Below are positions 51,311-63,800 of a stretch of DNA of 64,000 bases, one piece after another. Numbering within the stretch: the stretch's first letter is position 1; the number at the start of each line of letters is the position of its first letter. Below the pieces are notes generated by a model that saw only the letters and a list, made by a program, of their open reading frames with translations, had not been told where the DNA came from and searched no databases. The position numbers were made by a program, and so were the translations under genes. Origin of the DNA: Solwaraspora sp. WMMA2056 (GTDB lineage Bacteria > Actinomycetota > Actinomycetes > Mycobacteriales > Micromonosporaceae); the NCBI RefSeq assembly GCF_030345095.1, contig NZ_CP128360.1:620001-684000 (forward strand). The letters are read 5' to 3'.

Positions 51311-51793
51311 GTGCGAGTCATTCTTGCGGTTACCGGGGCCGTCCTCGTGCTCGGTGCGGCAGCGGTGGCCGGGGTGCGCTGGACGACCGCCGGCGAGCCG
51401 GTCCCCGTCACGGCACCGGCAGGGGCGTCGACGGCGCTGCCCGAAGGCGAGTACGAGGCGGTCGTCGACAACCGTACCGCTGAAGTCGCCACCGACCTGC
51501 GCAGCGAACGCGGCGCACCGCAGGTGGCGACCTACGCCATGCCGGCCGCCACCACCTGGGACCAGGTCCGGTCCGACGTCGCCGGCCAGCTCGACGGCTG
51601 GGAACAGGTCGGCGACTGCGCCGACACCGGCGACCGGCAGGTCCAGTGCTCCTGGTCGGAGCCGACCCGCTGGTGGCCCCGCCTCGTGCGGATCGTCTTC
51701 CTCCGACCGGCCGAGCCCGGTGACACCGACTCCTATGTGTGGCCGGAGAGCACTTTCCTGGTAATCGGCTCCGCCCCCAGCGGCAGCCGGTGA
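51311..51793 (+). CDS. Secreted or membrane-anchored hypothetical protein
   Basis: 160 residues. The N-terminal VILAVTGAVLVLGAAAVAGV is a signal anchor or signal peptide. The mature part (YEAVVDNRTAEVATDL, DQVRSDVAGQLDGWEQVGDC) holds one Cys pair (GDCADTGDRQVQCSW). No family recognised. GTG 51311 is the start; no good ribosome site. Confidence 0.65.
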   Translation: MRVILAVTGAVLVLGAAAVAGVRWTTAGEPVPVTAPAGASTALPEGEYEAVVDNRTAEVATDLRSERGAPQVATYAMPAATTWDQVRSDVAGQLDGWEQVGDCADTGDRQVQCSWSEPTRWWPRLVRIVFLRPAEPGDTDSYVWPESTFLVIGSAPSGSR

Positions 51794-51800
51794 ACTCCAT

Positions 51801-51861
51801 GATCAGTTGATGTAAATACGGACGACACGCCGGCAGAAGGCCGCATTTACATCAACTGATC
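51801..51861. terminator. Bidirectional terminator between convergent genes
   Basis: GATCAGTTGATGTAAAT and ATTTACATCAACTGATC form a perfect 17-bp stem (21 bp with one mismatch) around a ~20-base loop; A/T-rich ends of the stem fit termination both ways, between 51793 (+) and 51882 (-). Confidence 0.8.
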
Positions 51862-51881
51862 TTCACGCTCAACCTCCGGCG

Positions 51882-52682
51882 TCAGGCGGTCGGCGCGTCG
51901 AGTGGGGTGAGCCGGCCGAGGAAGTCGCCGAACGACCAGCCCAGGCCGGTGGTGACCACCTGCCGCTCCCGCCAGGCGATCACCTCCGGCGTACCGGGGC
52001 CGGCCAGCAGATCGTTCGGCAGGAAACCGACCGTCCCCGGATGCGGGTCCGTCAACCGCAGCAGCAGCAGACCCTCCATCGGTACGGCGATCACCAGGAA
52101 GTCCGTCGACAGCTTCCCGACCCGCCACTCCCGCTCCGCCGCCAGCAGGTCGTACGCCGGATACTCCGGATGGACCCCCAACAGCGGCCGCCCCGGAAAC
52201 AGGGTGAACGGCGCACCCGGCACCCACTGGGGCTCCGTCGGCTGCGCGCCGTTCGTCTCGGCCAGCCAGTCCCGGTAGTCGCCCGTCAACTCGCGACCCA
52301 ACGCCTGCTCCAACGCCTGCAACCGCGCCTCGTCCAGCTGGCCAAACGGCTGCAGCTGCGCAGGCCGCCAACCGGTCACCGCCGTCGACTCGTCCACCAC
52401 CGGCGGCGCCTCACCCGGCGCCAGCCGCCGCACCGTCACCCGCCACCGGCCAGCATTCTCGAAATGCGCCCCAGCGAAGTACCAGTAATCGGCACCGATC
52501 GGGAAGGTCTCGCCCAGCCGCAGCAGGTGCGTCGTCGAATCGGCAGACCCGGGGTAGGCCACCACCACCTGTGCGGTCACCGGTCGACGCGGGTTCGCCC
52601 CACCCGCACCGAGGCTGAACGTACCCATGTTCACCTGTGTGTTGTTCCGGATCACCAGCACATCGGGGTGCGACGGCACCAT
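51882..52682 (-). CDS. SMI1/KNR4 (SUKH) family immunity protein
   Basis: 266 residues from ATG 52682 (AAAGGGACAGG upstream). The C-terminal half is SUKH-like: LQALEQALGRELTGDYRDWL, ETNGAQPTEPQW, then WRVGKLSTDFLVIAV and TVGFLPNDL. The first ~110 residues form an additional beta-rich domain (NNTQVNMGTFSLGAG, TTHLLRLGETFPIG, WYFAGAHFENAG). SUKH proteins are widespread immunity proteins of polymorphic toxins. It follows the calpain-like toxin stop by 22 bp, so it probably protects from that toxin. Confidence 0.88.
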   Translation of the reverse strand: MVPSHPDVLVIRNNTQVNMGTFSLGAGGANPRRPVTAQVVVAYPGSADSTTHLLRLGETFPIGADYWYFAGAHFENAGRWRVTVRRLAPGEAPPVVDESTAVTGWRPAQLQPFGQLDEARLQALEQALGRELTGDYRDWLAETNGAQPTEPQWVPGAPFTLFPGRPLLGVHPEYPAYDLLAAEREWRVGKLSTDFLVIAVPMEGLLLLRLTDPHPGTVGFLPNDLLAGPGTPEVIAWRERQVVTTGLGWSFGDFLGRLTPLDAPTA

Positions 52683-52704
52683 CCTGTCCCTTTCCGTCGA
52701 GAGT

Positions 52705-54860
52705 TCAGCCACCGAGCATCTCATGCAGCGTCGGCTCGTCCGGCAACTCGAAGCCCCACTCGCTGCGCGCCACCTGCTCAGCCTCCGCCCGGCTCACCGG
52801 CAGGCGTTCGGCACCGGCTGCCAGCGGTGCCACCGCACCGGCACCGGGCGTCGCCCGGTCAGCGCTCCACCCTGTCGACCGCTGCTGCCCGTCCGGTCCC
52901 ACCTCGACGGCCACCAACTGGACCAGCTCACCGGCCGGGTCCCGGTCCACGTAGTAGACGAAGTACGCGCCGCCCCGGTCGACCACCGTACGGCCCGGCC
53001 CCGCAGCGGTCAGCGCGGTGGAAGCCACACCGGCCGACCCACCGACCCGGGCCTGCGCCATCGACTCACCGGGTCTGCTCGCCTGCTCCGCGACGGGCGG
53101 CAGCGGCGGGGGCGGCGGCACGACCGGAGCGCGATCCAGGTGGGCGTAGTCCCTGCTCATCAGGTCGAGGAACGCCCGTACCGGGATCGGCTGCGGATGG
53201 CCGTGGTTCCACGGGTTGCGCAGCCAGACGTGCCCACCCTGCGCCGCCACCACCTCGTACGCGTGTCCGGCATACAGCCCGTACGGCGGTGTCCCGTTCG
53301 GCAGATGCAGGTAGCGGTCCGGCGGCCTGGTGCTGGCGATCACCGGATTCCCCTGGGCCAGCAGCCGGGCCAACGTCGCCTCGGCGGTAGGCTCGCTGCC
53401 CGGTGCGATGGGGAACCGCCCGGTGCGGGCCGGCTCGCCGGTGAGCTGGGTCAGCAGCTCCGCCCACAGGTCCGGGGTGCTGCCGGGGTTCATCCGGGCG
53501 TAGCCCAGCGGTGCCGCCCGATGCGGGTCGGTCCGACCCTGCCAACCCTGCCACTGCTGTTGCCAGTGGACCTGCCGGGACTCGGTCCAGGTCCGGTCGA
53601 CCGCCGCGAGCGCCTTCTCCAGGATGCTCGCCCACGCCGCCCCCACCTGCGACTGGTCAGCGTAGGCGGCCTGACCCGGCATGATGGCGTGCACCGGAAC
53701 GTCCGGGGTCACAGTGAGCCGCAACCGTCGCCCGGTCGGAGCGGTCCGGTCACCGGGGAGGCTGCTCTCGTGCAGCAGGACGTCGACGGTGCCGTCCGGA
53801 TTCGGGTGGAACAGGTGCCCGATCGTCTGCGGGCTGTGCCCGGCGACCGCACCGATCGACGCCAACATGCCGCAGTCGCCGAGCGCTCCCTGCGCGACGT
53901 GCTCCCGCCGGGGCGGCCCGTTCCACAGGGGTGCCGGTGCACCGGAGCGCGGATCCACCGGGCGGCCGTACGCCGGTGCCACCTCCCCGGGCTCCGGCTC
54001 CGGCAGGGAGGGATGGTCGGCGTACACGTGGATCTCGGTCGGACCGGCGGCGAGCGGTGCCGCTTCCGGCGCTGGCGCGACCGGCGCGCTCGGCGCCAGG
54101 TTGAGGATCGACCTCGTCAGCGCATCCGAGACCAGCACCATCGTGCGGGACTGCCCCAGGTAGTGGAACCGGTGGCTGCCGAGCAGCCGAACCACCTCCG
54201 GGTTCTGCCCGTACGTCGCGGTGACCGTCGCGTACGCCCGACGGGTGTCCTCGGCCAGCAGCGCCCGCCGGCCGGCGTCCGTCGTCAGGTCAAACCCAGG
54301 GTGTACGCCGCCCACGTCGACCTGCGGCGCGTTCGCCAACACGTACGGGCTGACGTCGACCCGGCCGGTCAGGTCCACGTACACGCCGTCGCGGGCGATC
54401 CGCGCGGCCAGCGCCGGATCGACGGCCCGCAGCTGGGCGATCTGATCCGGGCGCAACCCGATCACCTGGCCGGCGGAGGCCGGCAACGTCGGCAGGCTCT
54501 GCTGGCCGTGCTCGGCGTCGACGGCGAGCCGGTGCAGCTGCTCGGTGAGCTGCGGCGCGAACGGCACGTACCCGTTGTGGACCAGCCGGGCCCGGTAGTC
54601 GCGCTGCTGGGCACGTTGCGGCTCGGTCAGCGTCGCCGGGTCCGCGCCGAGCACCGCCAGTACGGTCTCCGGGGCGAGCGCCGGTGAGGTGAGCCGCAGC
54701 AGCAGGTTCGCCAGGTCCGGCGGCAGCTGCACCCACCGCGCGTACGCCTGCGGGGTGCCGCCGGTCAGGCCGAGCTGGTCGACGAGTACGCCGATCTCGG
54801 CGCGCAGCGTCAGCCGGGTCGGCGGGTCGGCGGCGGTGTAGTGGGCCGCCAGCTCCCGGA
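52705..54860 (-). other. Calpain-like (C2) cysteine protease module, terminal toxin
   Basis: The last module of the long frame. The active-site block is AQGALGDCGMLASI (Cys codon at 53872-53874), matching the QGxxGDC calpain signature. The His is in YAGHAYEVVA (codon ~53263-53265) and the Asn in VWLRNPWNHGHP. All three catalytic residues are present. About 330 preceding residues are helical and may be a pre-toxin or linker domain. A ~120-residue C-terminal extension (AYFVYYVDRDPAGELVQLV; ARSEWGFELPDEPTLHEML) follows. The SUKH immunity gene is immediately downstream. Confidence 0.85.
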
Positions 54861-57800
54861 TCCGGGTCAGCCGCGCATCGGCTGGTCCACCGTCGCGACT
54901 CGCGGCCAGATCTGGTGCCCGCTGATCCGGCCCTGCCGCCTCGCCGCCGCGTACTGCTTCATGACCACCGGTATCGGCAGGCTGCCGTGCACCGTCACCG
55001 TCCCCGACTGGTCGATGATGTAGCAGCCCATCCCGACGTGCGCCCCCGTCGCCCGCTGTTCGGTCGACGGTGTCTCCTTCGCCAGCCAGCCGAACTCGAA
55101 CGGATGCAGTTCGATCGGATTCGCCGTCCCGACCAGCCGTTCGATCAGTTGCTGCGCGTCGTCCTCCGTCATCGCCCGGCACCTCCCCTGGGGGTACTGT
55201 CATCGACCATAGAGTGTGCGTCATCTCGACGTACTCCGTCGGCGGCTCGGTCCACACCGTCCCCTGCTGTGGATCCCACCAGACGGGCCCATCGGCATCC
55301 GCCGGGTGAACCACCACGAATGCATGCGCGTCGTGCACGACGACGTTTCCATCTTCGTCGACGGCCGGTTGTCCGGTCAGTCGGTCCAGCTTGAGCCATT
55401 CCGCTACCACCAGGGCTGCTGACCCCGGCCCACCAGTTGCCAGCTGGTCCTGCAGTTCTCCGTACTGTCGGCTGATCCTCTCGGCCCGTTCACGGGGTGT
55501 ACCAGGCATGTCGGCTGGCTGGGGTGCCCACTGACCGCCCAGCCAGGCTTCTGCCCGTTCGATGCCAGCCGCCTCCCCACTCGCCCAGTCTGTTCGACCG
55601 TCAGGAAGCGGGTCCGGCCAGCGCGGCAGAGCTACCTGTGGCTGGCCGTAGAAGCTGGCCAGCGCGGCCAGTGATGCGTCCAGGCAGTTGTTTCCCCTAC
55701 CTGGCTGCGACGGCCCGCCGTCATTGATCAACCCCCCGTACGGATGGACCGCCGGATCCGAGCCGACCTGGTAGCCGTCAGGCGCAGTGAGGCTGTGCTC
55801 CAGATCTGATTGGTAGCGAGGGTCTTCCAGCGGAGAGAGTCCCTGCGGACCAATCAGCCGAGTGTCCGGTAGCGGCAGTAACGCCGGTGGCGTCGATACG
55901 CTGCGGTCATGTCCGACGCCAGCGACGCCCGGCCCGCCGTCAGCGACGCCCTGTACGCCGTCATCCTCGCCAACCCCGACGACATGGACCTGCGGCTGCG
56001 CTACGCCGACGCCATCGAACCCACCGACCCCGACCACGCCGAGCTCATCCGACTGCAGATCGAACCGGTGAACGCTCCTCGGCTGATCCGGCTGGAACGC
56101 CGGGTCGGTCCGCGCATCGCCGCCCCGATCGCCGATCTTGTCACCGCCTGGCGAGTGAGATTCGGCTTCGTCGACTCGGTGACGATGACCGCCAACGCCT
56201 TCCTCGATCATGGCGATCGCGTCTGGAGCCAGACTCCCGTACGCCATCTGGTCCTGACTGACGTCGCCGGCCACCTCCCGGCGATCGTGGCCTCGGGGCT
56301 GCTTGACCGTCTCGTCGGATTGGATCTCGGGCACAACCCGATCGGCGACGACGGGCTGTCCATACTGATCGGGGCCGCTGCCCTGCCCCGGCTGCGGTGG
56401 CTCGGGCTGGCGGGATGCGGCATCGGCCCGGTCGGTGCCGAACGGCTCGCCGCCACCAAAGCTCTGCCGAACCTGCGCTATGTCGACTTCCGCGACAACC
56501 TGGTCATGGTCAGCGCCTTCCCGGTCGGCGAAGACATCGATGGATCTCCTGTCCACGTCGAGCTGCCCGAGTTCGGTAGAAGTCTCGTCGAACGTTTCGG
56601 TCCGCTGCCCTGGCTGAGTCTCGACTGGGGGAAGCATTGGCTGGGCGTCGGCTACGACGAGGTGTGAGGCGGCGCGGTTAGCCTCGGCGATCCGTTGGGC
56701 ATGGAATCGGATACTTGGCAGAATCCCTGCAGAATCGGCCGGCAGCGAGGTCGCCTGCCTGCTCAACGCGAGTTTGACGTCGTCCGCTCCGGTTACTACC
56801 CGTTGTAGAGCGCTGCGGCTGACACTCGCCGCACCCAGGACCCTTAGTCTGCCGGAGCTGTCCTGAAGGCCGACGATGTCGTATGGAACGTCCGGTACGG
56901 CTTGAGGTCCGGTGAGCCCTTCCAACTCCACCAGGGCGACAAGACTGCCGACCCCGCCCGGGTATTCGGGGGCCTGGCCGATGGAGAGGACGACCCGGTC
57001 GTACTCCTGGCGGGTGCCGTCGGTGAACTCGACCAGGAACGTACCGTCCGCAGTGTGCCGGGCGGAGACGATCTCGCGCAGCGACTGGCTGATCCGGCTG
57101 TCCGTGGCGGCCACGTCGTACGCGCCGACCTCGGGCAACGTGTTGCGGCGGTTGTAGCCGCCGGAGAAGCTGCGCTGAAACCGCAGCTCGGCGTCCCGGG
57201 CCGGATCACCGGTGCGATCGGCCGGCGGCAGCCCGACCGCGCGGGCCGACCAGTCGATGGTGGCCGCCGGTGACGCGGCAGCCTGCTCGATGTCCCAGGC
57301 CCCGGAGGCACCCGCGCCGAACACCAGCACCCGGTCACCCGGCTGGTACGCGTCGGCGAGGTTCTGCCCGCCGAAGTCGACCCGGGGACGCGCTGGCCGA
57401 GGGTCGGTGAACCGGCCATCGGCGTCGAAGCCGAGCCGCTGCGCGGCACCGGCCGGCAGCGCCGCCGGGTGGACCGGGGAGCCGTCCGGCGCGTACACCT
57501 GGCCGGTCCCGGCGTCGACCGCGTACCCGCTGTCCGGATCGACCAGCAGCGGATCGGTGAGCCGGCCGGCGGTGTCAGCCAGCAACGGCGGACCGGCCGA
57601 GGCGTTGGCAATGCCGCTGTCGGTGCCGCCGAGCACCGTACGGACCGGGGCCGGCAGCGTCGCCGGGTCGACGGGCACGCCGGTCGGGTCCCGGAACACC
57701 GGCACCGGACCGGAGAGGTCGACCTGGTAGCCGGTCGCCGGGTCGACGTACCGGCCGGTGGTCGACGCCGGCGCGGCCGGCACCCGCGCCGGGCCCGGAC

Positions 57801-60800
57801 CGGCGGCGATGTCCACGGTGGCGGCGTAGAAACCGCGCTCGCCGATCGTCACCCGGTAGTTCGCGCCATCCGGCCAACCGGCCGCAGCGTCGGCGCTGGT
57901 CGGGCGGGGGGTGATCGCGGTCGCGGTGCCCTGGTAGCTGGGCATCCCGGTGTACGCGCGGGCCGCGCCGACCGCCGCCGCGAAGTCACTGGAGCGGGCG
58001 AACTGGGTGCCTTCGTCGGCGAAGTCCGCCGGCTGGAACGGCAGGCCGGGGATCTCCAACTCGGTGGGGACCTGCCCCATCAGCAGCTGCTGCCGGTCCG
58101 CCCACGGGTCGTGGCCCTGCGACACCGCCAGCACCGGCGGCAGGCCGTCCCCGGTGTCCGGCGGCGCGTCGAGGGTGGCGAAGTCGGCCGTGGCCGCCCA
58201 GCCGCCGCCGATGACCAGCCGGTCGAAGACGTGCCGCGGGTCGGCGTCGAGCGCGGCGTCGACCCGGTCGGTCAACGCCAGGTCCGCCCGGTCGCGGGCG
58301 GCGGTCGCCTGCGCGGCCCACTGGCGGGCCGCCGCCCGTACGTCGGCCTGCACGACCCGGATCTCGTCGGCCAGACCGGGTCGGTCGCGGGCGACCGTGA
58401 GCAGCCCGGCGAGGTCTGCGAAGGCCGGCCCCAACTGGGTACGGACGGCAGCGAACCGGGCGTCCGTGGCGGCCAACCCGACCACCGGTACGTTCGGCAC
58501 CAGGCTGTGCACCCGGTGCCCCGGGTACGGTTCCAGCAGCCCGCTGCTGACCAGCAGGCCGACCGCTTCGGCATGCAACTGGGCGACCTGGGCCGGGTCG
58601 GCGTGCCGGCCGGTGCCGGCCTGCGCCAACTGGTCGGCGACGGTACGCAGCTCCGCCAGCCGCCCCATGTCCCGCGCGGTCAGGTGCCGCTGCCCGTCAC
58701 CTTCGGGCCGGGACCCTTCGGCGAGCGCCGTCGTCGCATCGGTACGCAGCCCGTCGGCCCGCTCCTGGGCGATAGCGTCCACTTCGGCCAGTGCGGCAGC
58801 GACCGCCCGCCGGACATGATCGGTGGAGGCCCGGTCGGACACCCGTACGGTCGCCCCGGCGGCGTGCGTCGCGATGGTGGCGACGGGTGCCACCGTCGTG
58901 TCGGGCGGCAGGGAGGTCACGGTGACGGTGACGGTCACCGGCCCGGCCGAGGTGTCGAGGATGACGGTGCCGGCGTCCGGGTCGGCGACCGCTCCGGCGG
59001 GCAGCAGCCCGGTGTCGAGCGCGTCGCGTACCGCCGCGGTGACCGCGACCGGGTCGGCGTCGTGCAGCGCGCCCCCGAAGGTCGTCCCGGCGGCCGCGCT
59101 GACCAGACCGTCCGGCGCGGAGCTGAGCCGGCCGTCCGGCGCGGCGGTTGGCTCTGCTACTCCGGCGCGACCGTCAGCGGCTAGCTCTGCTGCTCCGGCG
59201 CGACCGTCAGCGGCCACACCTGGCGGCCGGTCGTCCGGCCCGCCCGGCGGGCCGCCGCGTACTCCTGCATGATGATCGACGGCGGCATGCTCCGATGGGC
59301 CGTCACCGTCCCGTCGTGGTCGATCACCCAGTTCCCCTGGCCCAGCCCCATCCCCTGGGTGCGTTCCGTCTCCGACAGGATCTCCCGCGCCACCCAGCCG
59401 AACTCGAACTCGTGCAGCGCCATCCGGTTCGGCGTCCCGACCAGCCGCTGGATCAGCTCCTGCGCGTCGTCCCGAGTCACTTCCGGTCCCTCCCCGTGCC
59501 GTCGGCGCGTCCATCGACCACAACGTGTGCGTCGCCGCCAGATACTCGGCGGGCGGCTGCGTCGCGGTTCCGCCGTACTGCGGATCCCACCACACCGGCC
59601 CGTCGGCCCCGTACGGGTAGACGATCAGGAACGCGTGCGAGCCCGCCGCCTGCACGTTCCCGTCGGCGTCCAGGTGCAGCCGGCCGGTGTCCTGATCGAA
59701 ACTCAGCCAGTCGGCGACGACCAGGGCGGCGCTACCCGGCCCCGCCGCCGCCACCCGCTCCTGCAACTGCGCGTACTGCCGGGCAACTGCCACCGCCCGC
59801 TTCTGCGGCACACCCGGCATGTCCGCCGGCGGCGCGACCCACTCCCCACCCAACCACTGCTCGGCCCGGGTGATCCCGTCGGCCTCACCGGTGACCCGGT
59901 CGATCGTCCCGTCGCCCGCCCGGTCCGGCCAGCGTGGCAGCGACACCATCGGCCGACCAAGAAACGTCGACAACCCCGCCAACGAACAATCCATACAATT
60001 GTTGCCCCGACCCGACCGCCCCGGACCACCATCGTTCACCAGGCCACCGAACGGATGCGACGACGGATCCGCACCCACCACGAACCCACCACCCGACCAC
60101 AACACCGCCTCAAGATCAGCCTGAAATCCCACATCCTCCAGGGGCGCCAGATTCAACGGGCCCACCGGACGCGGACCCGACAACGGTCCGGAACCGGCGA
60201 GTCCGTCAGCTGCTCCGGAGGCCTGGCCAGCTCCGTCGGCTAGTCCGGCGAGTCCGTCTCCGGCCACACCTGCCGACCCGAGATCCGCCCCTGCCGACGC
60301 TCCGCCGCGTACCGGCTGATCGTCACCGGTACGGGCAGACTCCCGTGCACCGTCACCGTCCCGTCCCGGTCGATGATGTAGCTCCCCAGGCCGATCCGCA
60401 TCCCCGTGCCGCGTTCCTGCGGACTCAGGATCTCCTGCGCCAGCCAGCCGAACTCGAACTCGTGCAGCGCCATCCGGTTCGGCGTCCCGACCAGCCGTTG
60501 GATCAGCTCCTGCGCTTCGTCCCGAGTCACTGTTGGTCCCTCCACCTGCAGCCGGCGCGTCCATCGACCACAACGTGTGAGTGGCGGCGACGACATGCGC
60601 CGGCGGCACCGTCCACGTCTGGCCGTCCTGCGGATCCCACCACACCGGGCGATCGGCCCCGTGCGGGTAGACGATCAGGAACGCGTGCGAGCCGTCGGCC
60701 AGGGCGTTGCCGTCGGCGTCGACCTGCACCTGCCCCGTACGCTCGTCCACACTGAGCCAGTCGGCGACGACCAGGGCGGCGCTACCCGGCCCCGCCGCCG

Positions 60801-63800
60801 CCACCCGCTCCTGCAACTGCGCGTACTGCCGGGCAACCACCACCGCCCGCTTCTGCGGCACACCCGGCATGTCCGCCGGCGGCGCCACCCACTCCCCACC
60901 CAACCACTCCTCGGCGCGGTCGACACCGGACGCCTCGCCGGTCTGCCGGTCGACGGTGCCGTCCGGCAGGACGTCGGGCCAGCGTGGCAGCGACACCATC
61001 GGCCGACCAAGAAACGTTGACAACCCCGCCAACGAACAATCCATACAATTGTTGCCCCGACCCGACCGCCCCGGACCACCATCGTTCACCAGGCCACCAA
61101 ACGGATGCGACGACGGATCCGCACCCACCACGAACCCACCACCCGACCACAACACCGCCTCAAGATCAGCCTGAAAACCCACATCCTCCAACGGCGCCAA
61201 ATTCAACGGGCCCACCGGACGGGAGCCGGCCAGCGGCGCATCGCCGCCCTTCAGCGGTACGGTCCGGTCGCCTACTCCGCCGGCGGGCCCGTCTCCGGCC
61301 ACACCTGCCGGCCCGAGATCCGCCCCTGTCGACGCTCCGCCACGTACTCCTCGACCACCACCGTCGCCGGCAGGCTCGGCTGGGCCGTCACCACGCCCGT
61401 CAGGTCCACGACGGTCTCGTCCTCGGTCATCGACTGCCCCTCCCTGCTCCGGCAACGTCGACGATTGGCCTGTGGCGTCCGCCGACACGAGGCTCGTCGA
61501 CCCCTCATCGCGGCTCTCACCGGACACCGGCCGGGTGCCGGTCAGGTCGGGCTGGCCTCCTGGCAGATCCGGGTCAGCTCCGCCTCGCTCGGCAACGGCA
61601 CCGTCGTGAAGTGCCGGGTCACCGACTCCGCCGTCGCCCGATCGGTCCGGTTGAACGTGTGACGCTCCTGATTCGCGTACAGGACCGACACGGCCAAGTC
61701 CGTCCCGTACCCCCACCGGTTCTCCCGGTAGTCCCAGACCACCGCCTGAGGCGGACCCGGACGATCTGCGAGGGCTATCACGTTCACCGGGATCTCCGTC
61801 GGATTCACTGGCCGGTACAGCAGGTAGTACTGGAACTCCAGACTGTCCATTAGTGGCAGCCTCCCCGCCGTCGTCTTGGCCCAAGGTCAGGCCTGGCTGG
61901 CCTCCTGGCAGATCCGGGTCAGCTCCGCCTCGCTCGGCAACGGCACCGTCGTGAAGTGATGCGTCACCGACTCCGCCGTCGCCCGATCGACGAGCCTGGT
62001 CTGCTCCAGGTCCGGCGTCGAATACAGAAACGCCGCTGCTACGTCCGGACGGAAGTTCCACCTCTGCGTCGGGCGATCCCAGATCACGGCCTGCACCGGT
62101 CCGCGTACCCGAGCTAGCGCGAGCACGTTCGCCGCCGTCCCGCCCACCTTCCCGGGTCCGTACATCAGGTAATACGTGAACTGCACGGTCAACCCCTTCG
62201 GCACTTTCCGAGCTCGGAAGCTTCTCACCAACCTCCTGCCCCGTCAGGTCCGGCGGGCCGCCTCGCAGATCCGAGTCAACTCCGCTTCGCTCGGCAACGG
62301 CACCGTCGTGAAGTGATGCGTCACCGACTCCGCCGTCGCCCGATCGGTCCGGTTGAACGTGTGACGCTCCTGATTCGCGTACAGAATTGCCACCGCGACG
62401 TCTGGGCGGAAGTTCCATCGGTCCGCCCGACGGTCCCAGATCACCGCCTGAGTCGGACCAGGACAATTCGCCAGTGCTATGACGTTCACCGGGATGTCCG
62501 TCGGATCGATCTGCCGGGACAGCACGTAGTAGTGAAACTCCATCAGAGGCAGCCTCCCCGCCGTCGTCCCGACCCGAGGTCAGGCCTGGCTGGCCTCCTG
62601 GCAGATCCGGGTCAACTCCGGCTCGCTCGGCAACGGGACCGCCGTGAAGTGACGGGTCACCGACTCCGCCGTCGACCGGTCCACTGCCCGTACGCTGTGG
62701 CGCTCCGGGTCGGCGTACAGGATCGACGCCGCCACGTCCGGTCGGAAGCCCCACCTCGACGTCGGACGGTCCCAGATCACCGCCTGGGTCGGCCCGGTGC
62801 CGGCCGCCACCGCTATCACGTTGACCGGCGGCTGGGTCTGGTCGTCCGTCCGATACAGCAGGTGGTAGCGGAAGGTCAGGGTCGGCATCGGTGCTTCCTA
62901 TCGCGTCGGGATCGAATCCGGGCAGGTCGGACGGGTCCAATCCTCGCGCAGCCAACTCCTGCCGGAAGCTGCGACTCGGGTCGGCGGCCAGCCAGTCGGC
63001 GTAGTCCTGCCGCAGGCCGGCCTGGTCCTGTTTGCCGATCCACTTGGCGAAGCTGGTGTCCTTCGGTGGGCCGTACCGCTCGGTCAGCACCGGCATGCCA
63101 CCGGGCATCCGGTCGGCGATGTCGTGCGCCTTGTTGACCGCGAGGATGTCGAGGAGGGCGTGCATCCGGTCGGCCGGGGTCGCCGCCGGGTCGCGCATCA
63201 CCTCGTACGGGGCGTGTGTCTGTTTGCCGATCGCCCAGCTCGTGGCGGTCGGGAACTGCACCTCGTAGGTGCGGCCGGTGGGCGAGACGAGGGTGCAGTT
63301 CAGCCCGAAGAACCGGTTCCCGGGGTGCCAGAAGCTCTTGACGTCGGTCACCTGGTGGCCGCTCGCGGTCAGCGCGTCGAGCACTCCCGCGACCGCCGGC
63401 CCGTACGCGTCGGTCTCCGGTGCCCGTACGGAGAACCGCACCACGTCGTTGACCTCGGCCAGCGCCTCCGGGAGGGTGTAGCCCTTCGGCTCGAAGTCGG
63501 TGCTGAACTTGCGGGCCAGCGACTCGGCGCCCTTCACCCGGTACTCGCTGCCCAGCGGGGTGAGCGCGTCGGTGCCGGCCAGGCCGAGGTCGGCGTTGAG
63601 CCGGTCGCCGATGGTCTGCAGCTCGGCCAGGATCGCGTCGGCGTCGACCTGGGCGGCGGCCAGTTCACCACGCAGGGTGTCCCGGTCAGGCTCGGTCAAC
63701 GCATCCAGGTACGCAGAGTCGCTGACCGTCCCGGTCGTCGACGCGTTCGTTGACGCGTTCGTGCTGGTCTGCGGGCCGTCGGCGGGCACCGGGTTGCCGT

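Noticed and set aside
52627-54687. 686-codon plus-strand frame
   Set aside because: Antisense to the calpain module; Arg/Gly/His-rich shadow.
57469-59184. 571-codon plus-strand frame
   Set aside because: Antisense to the oxidoreductase module with no motif.
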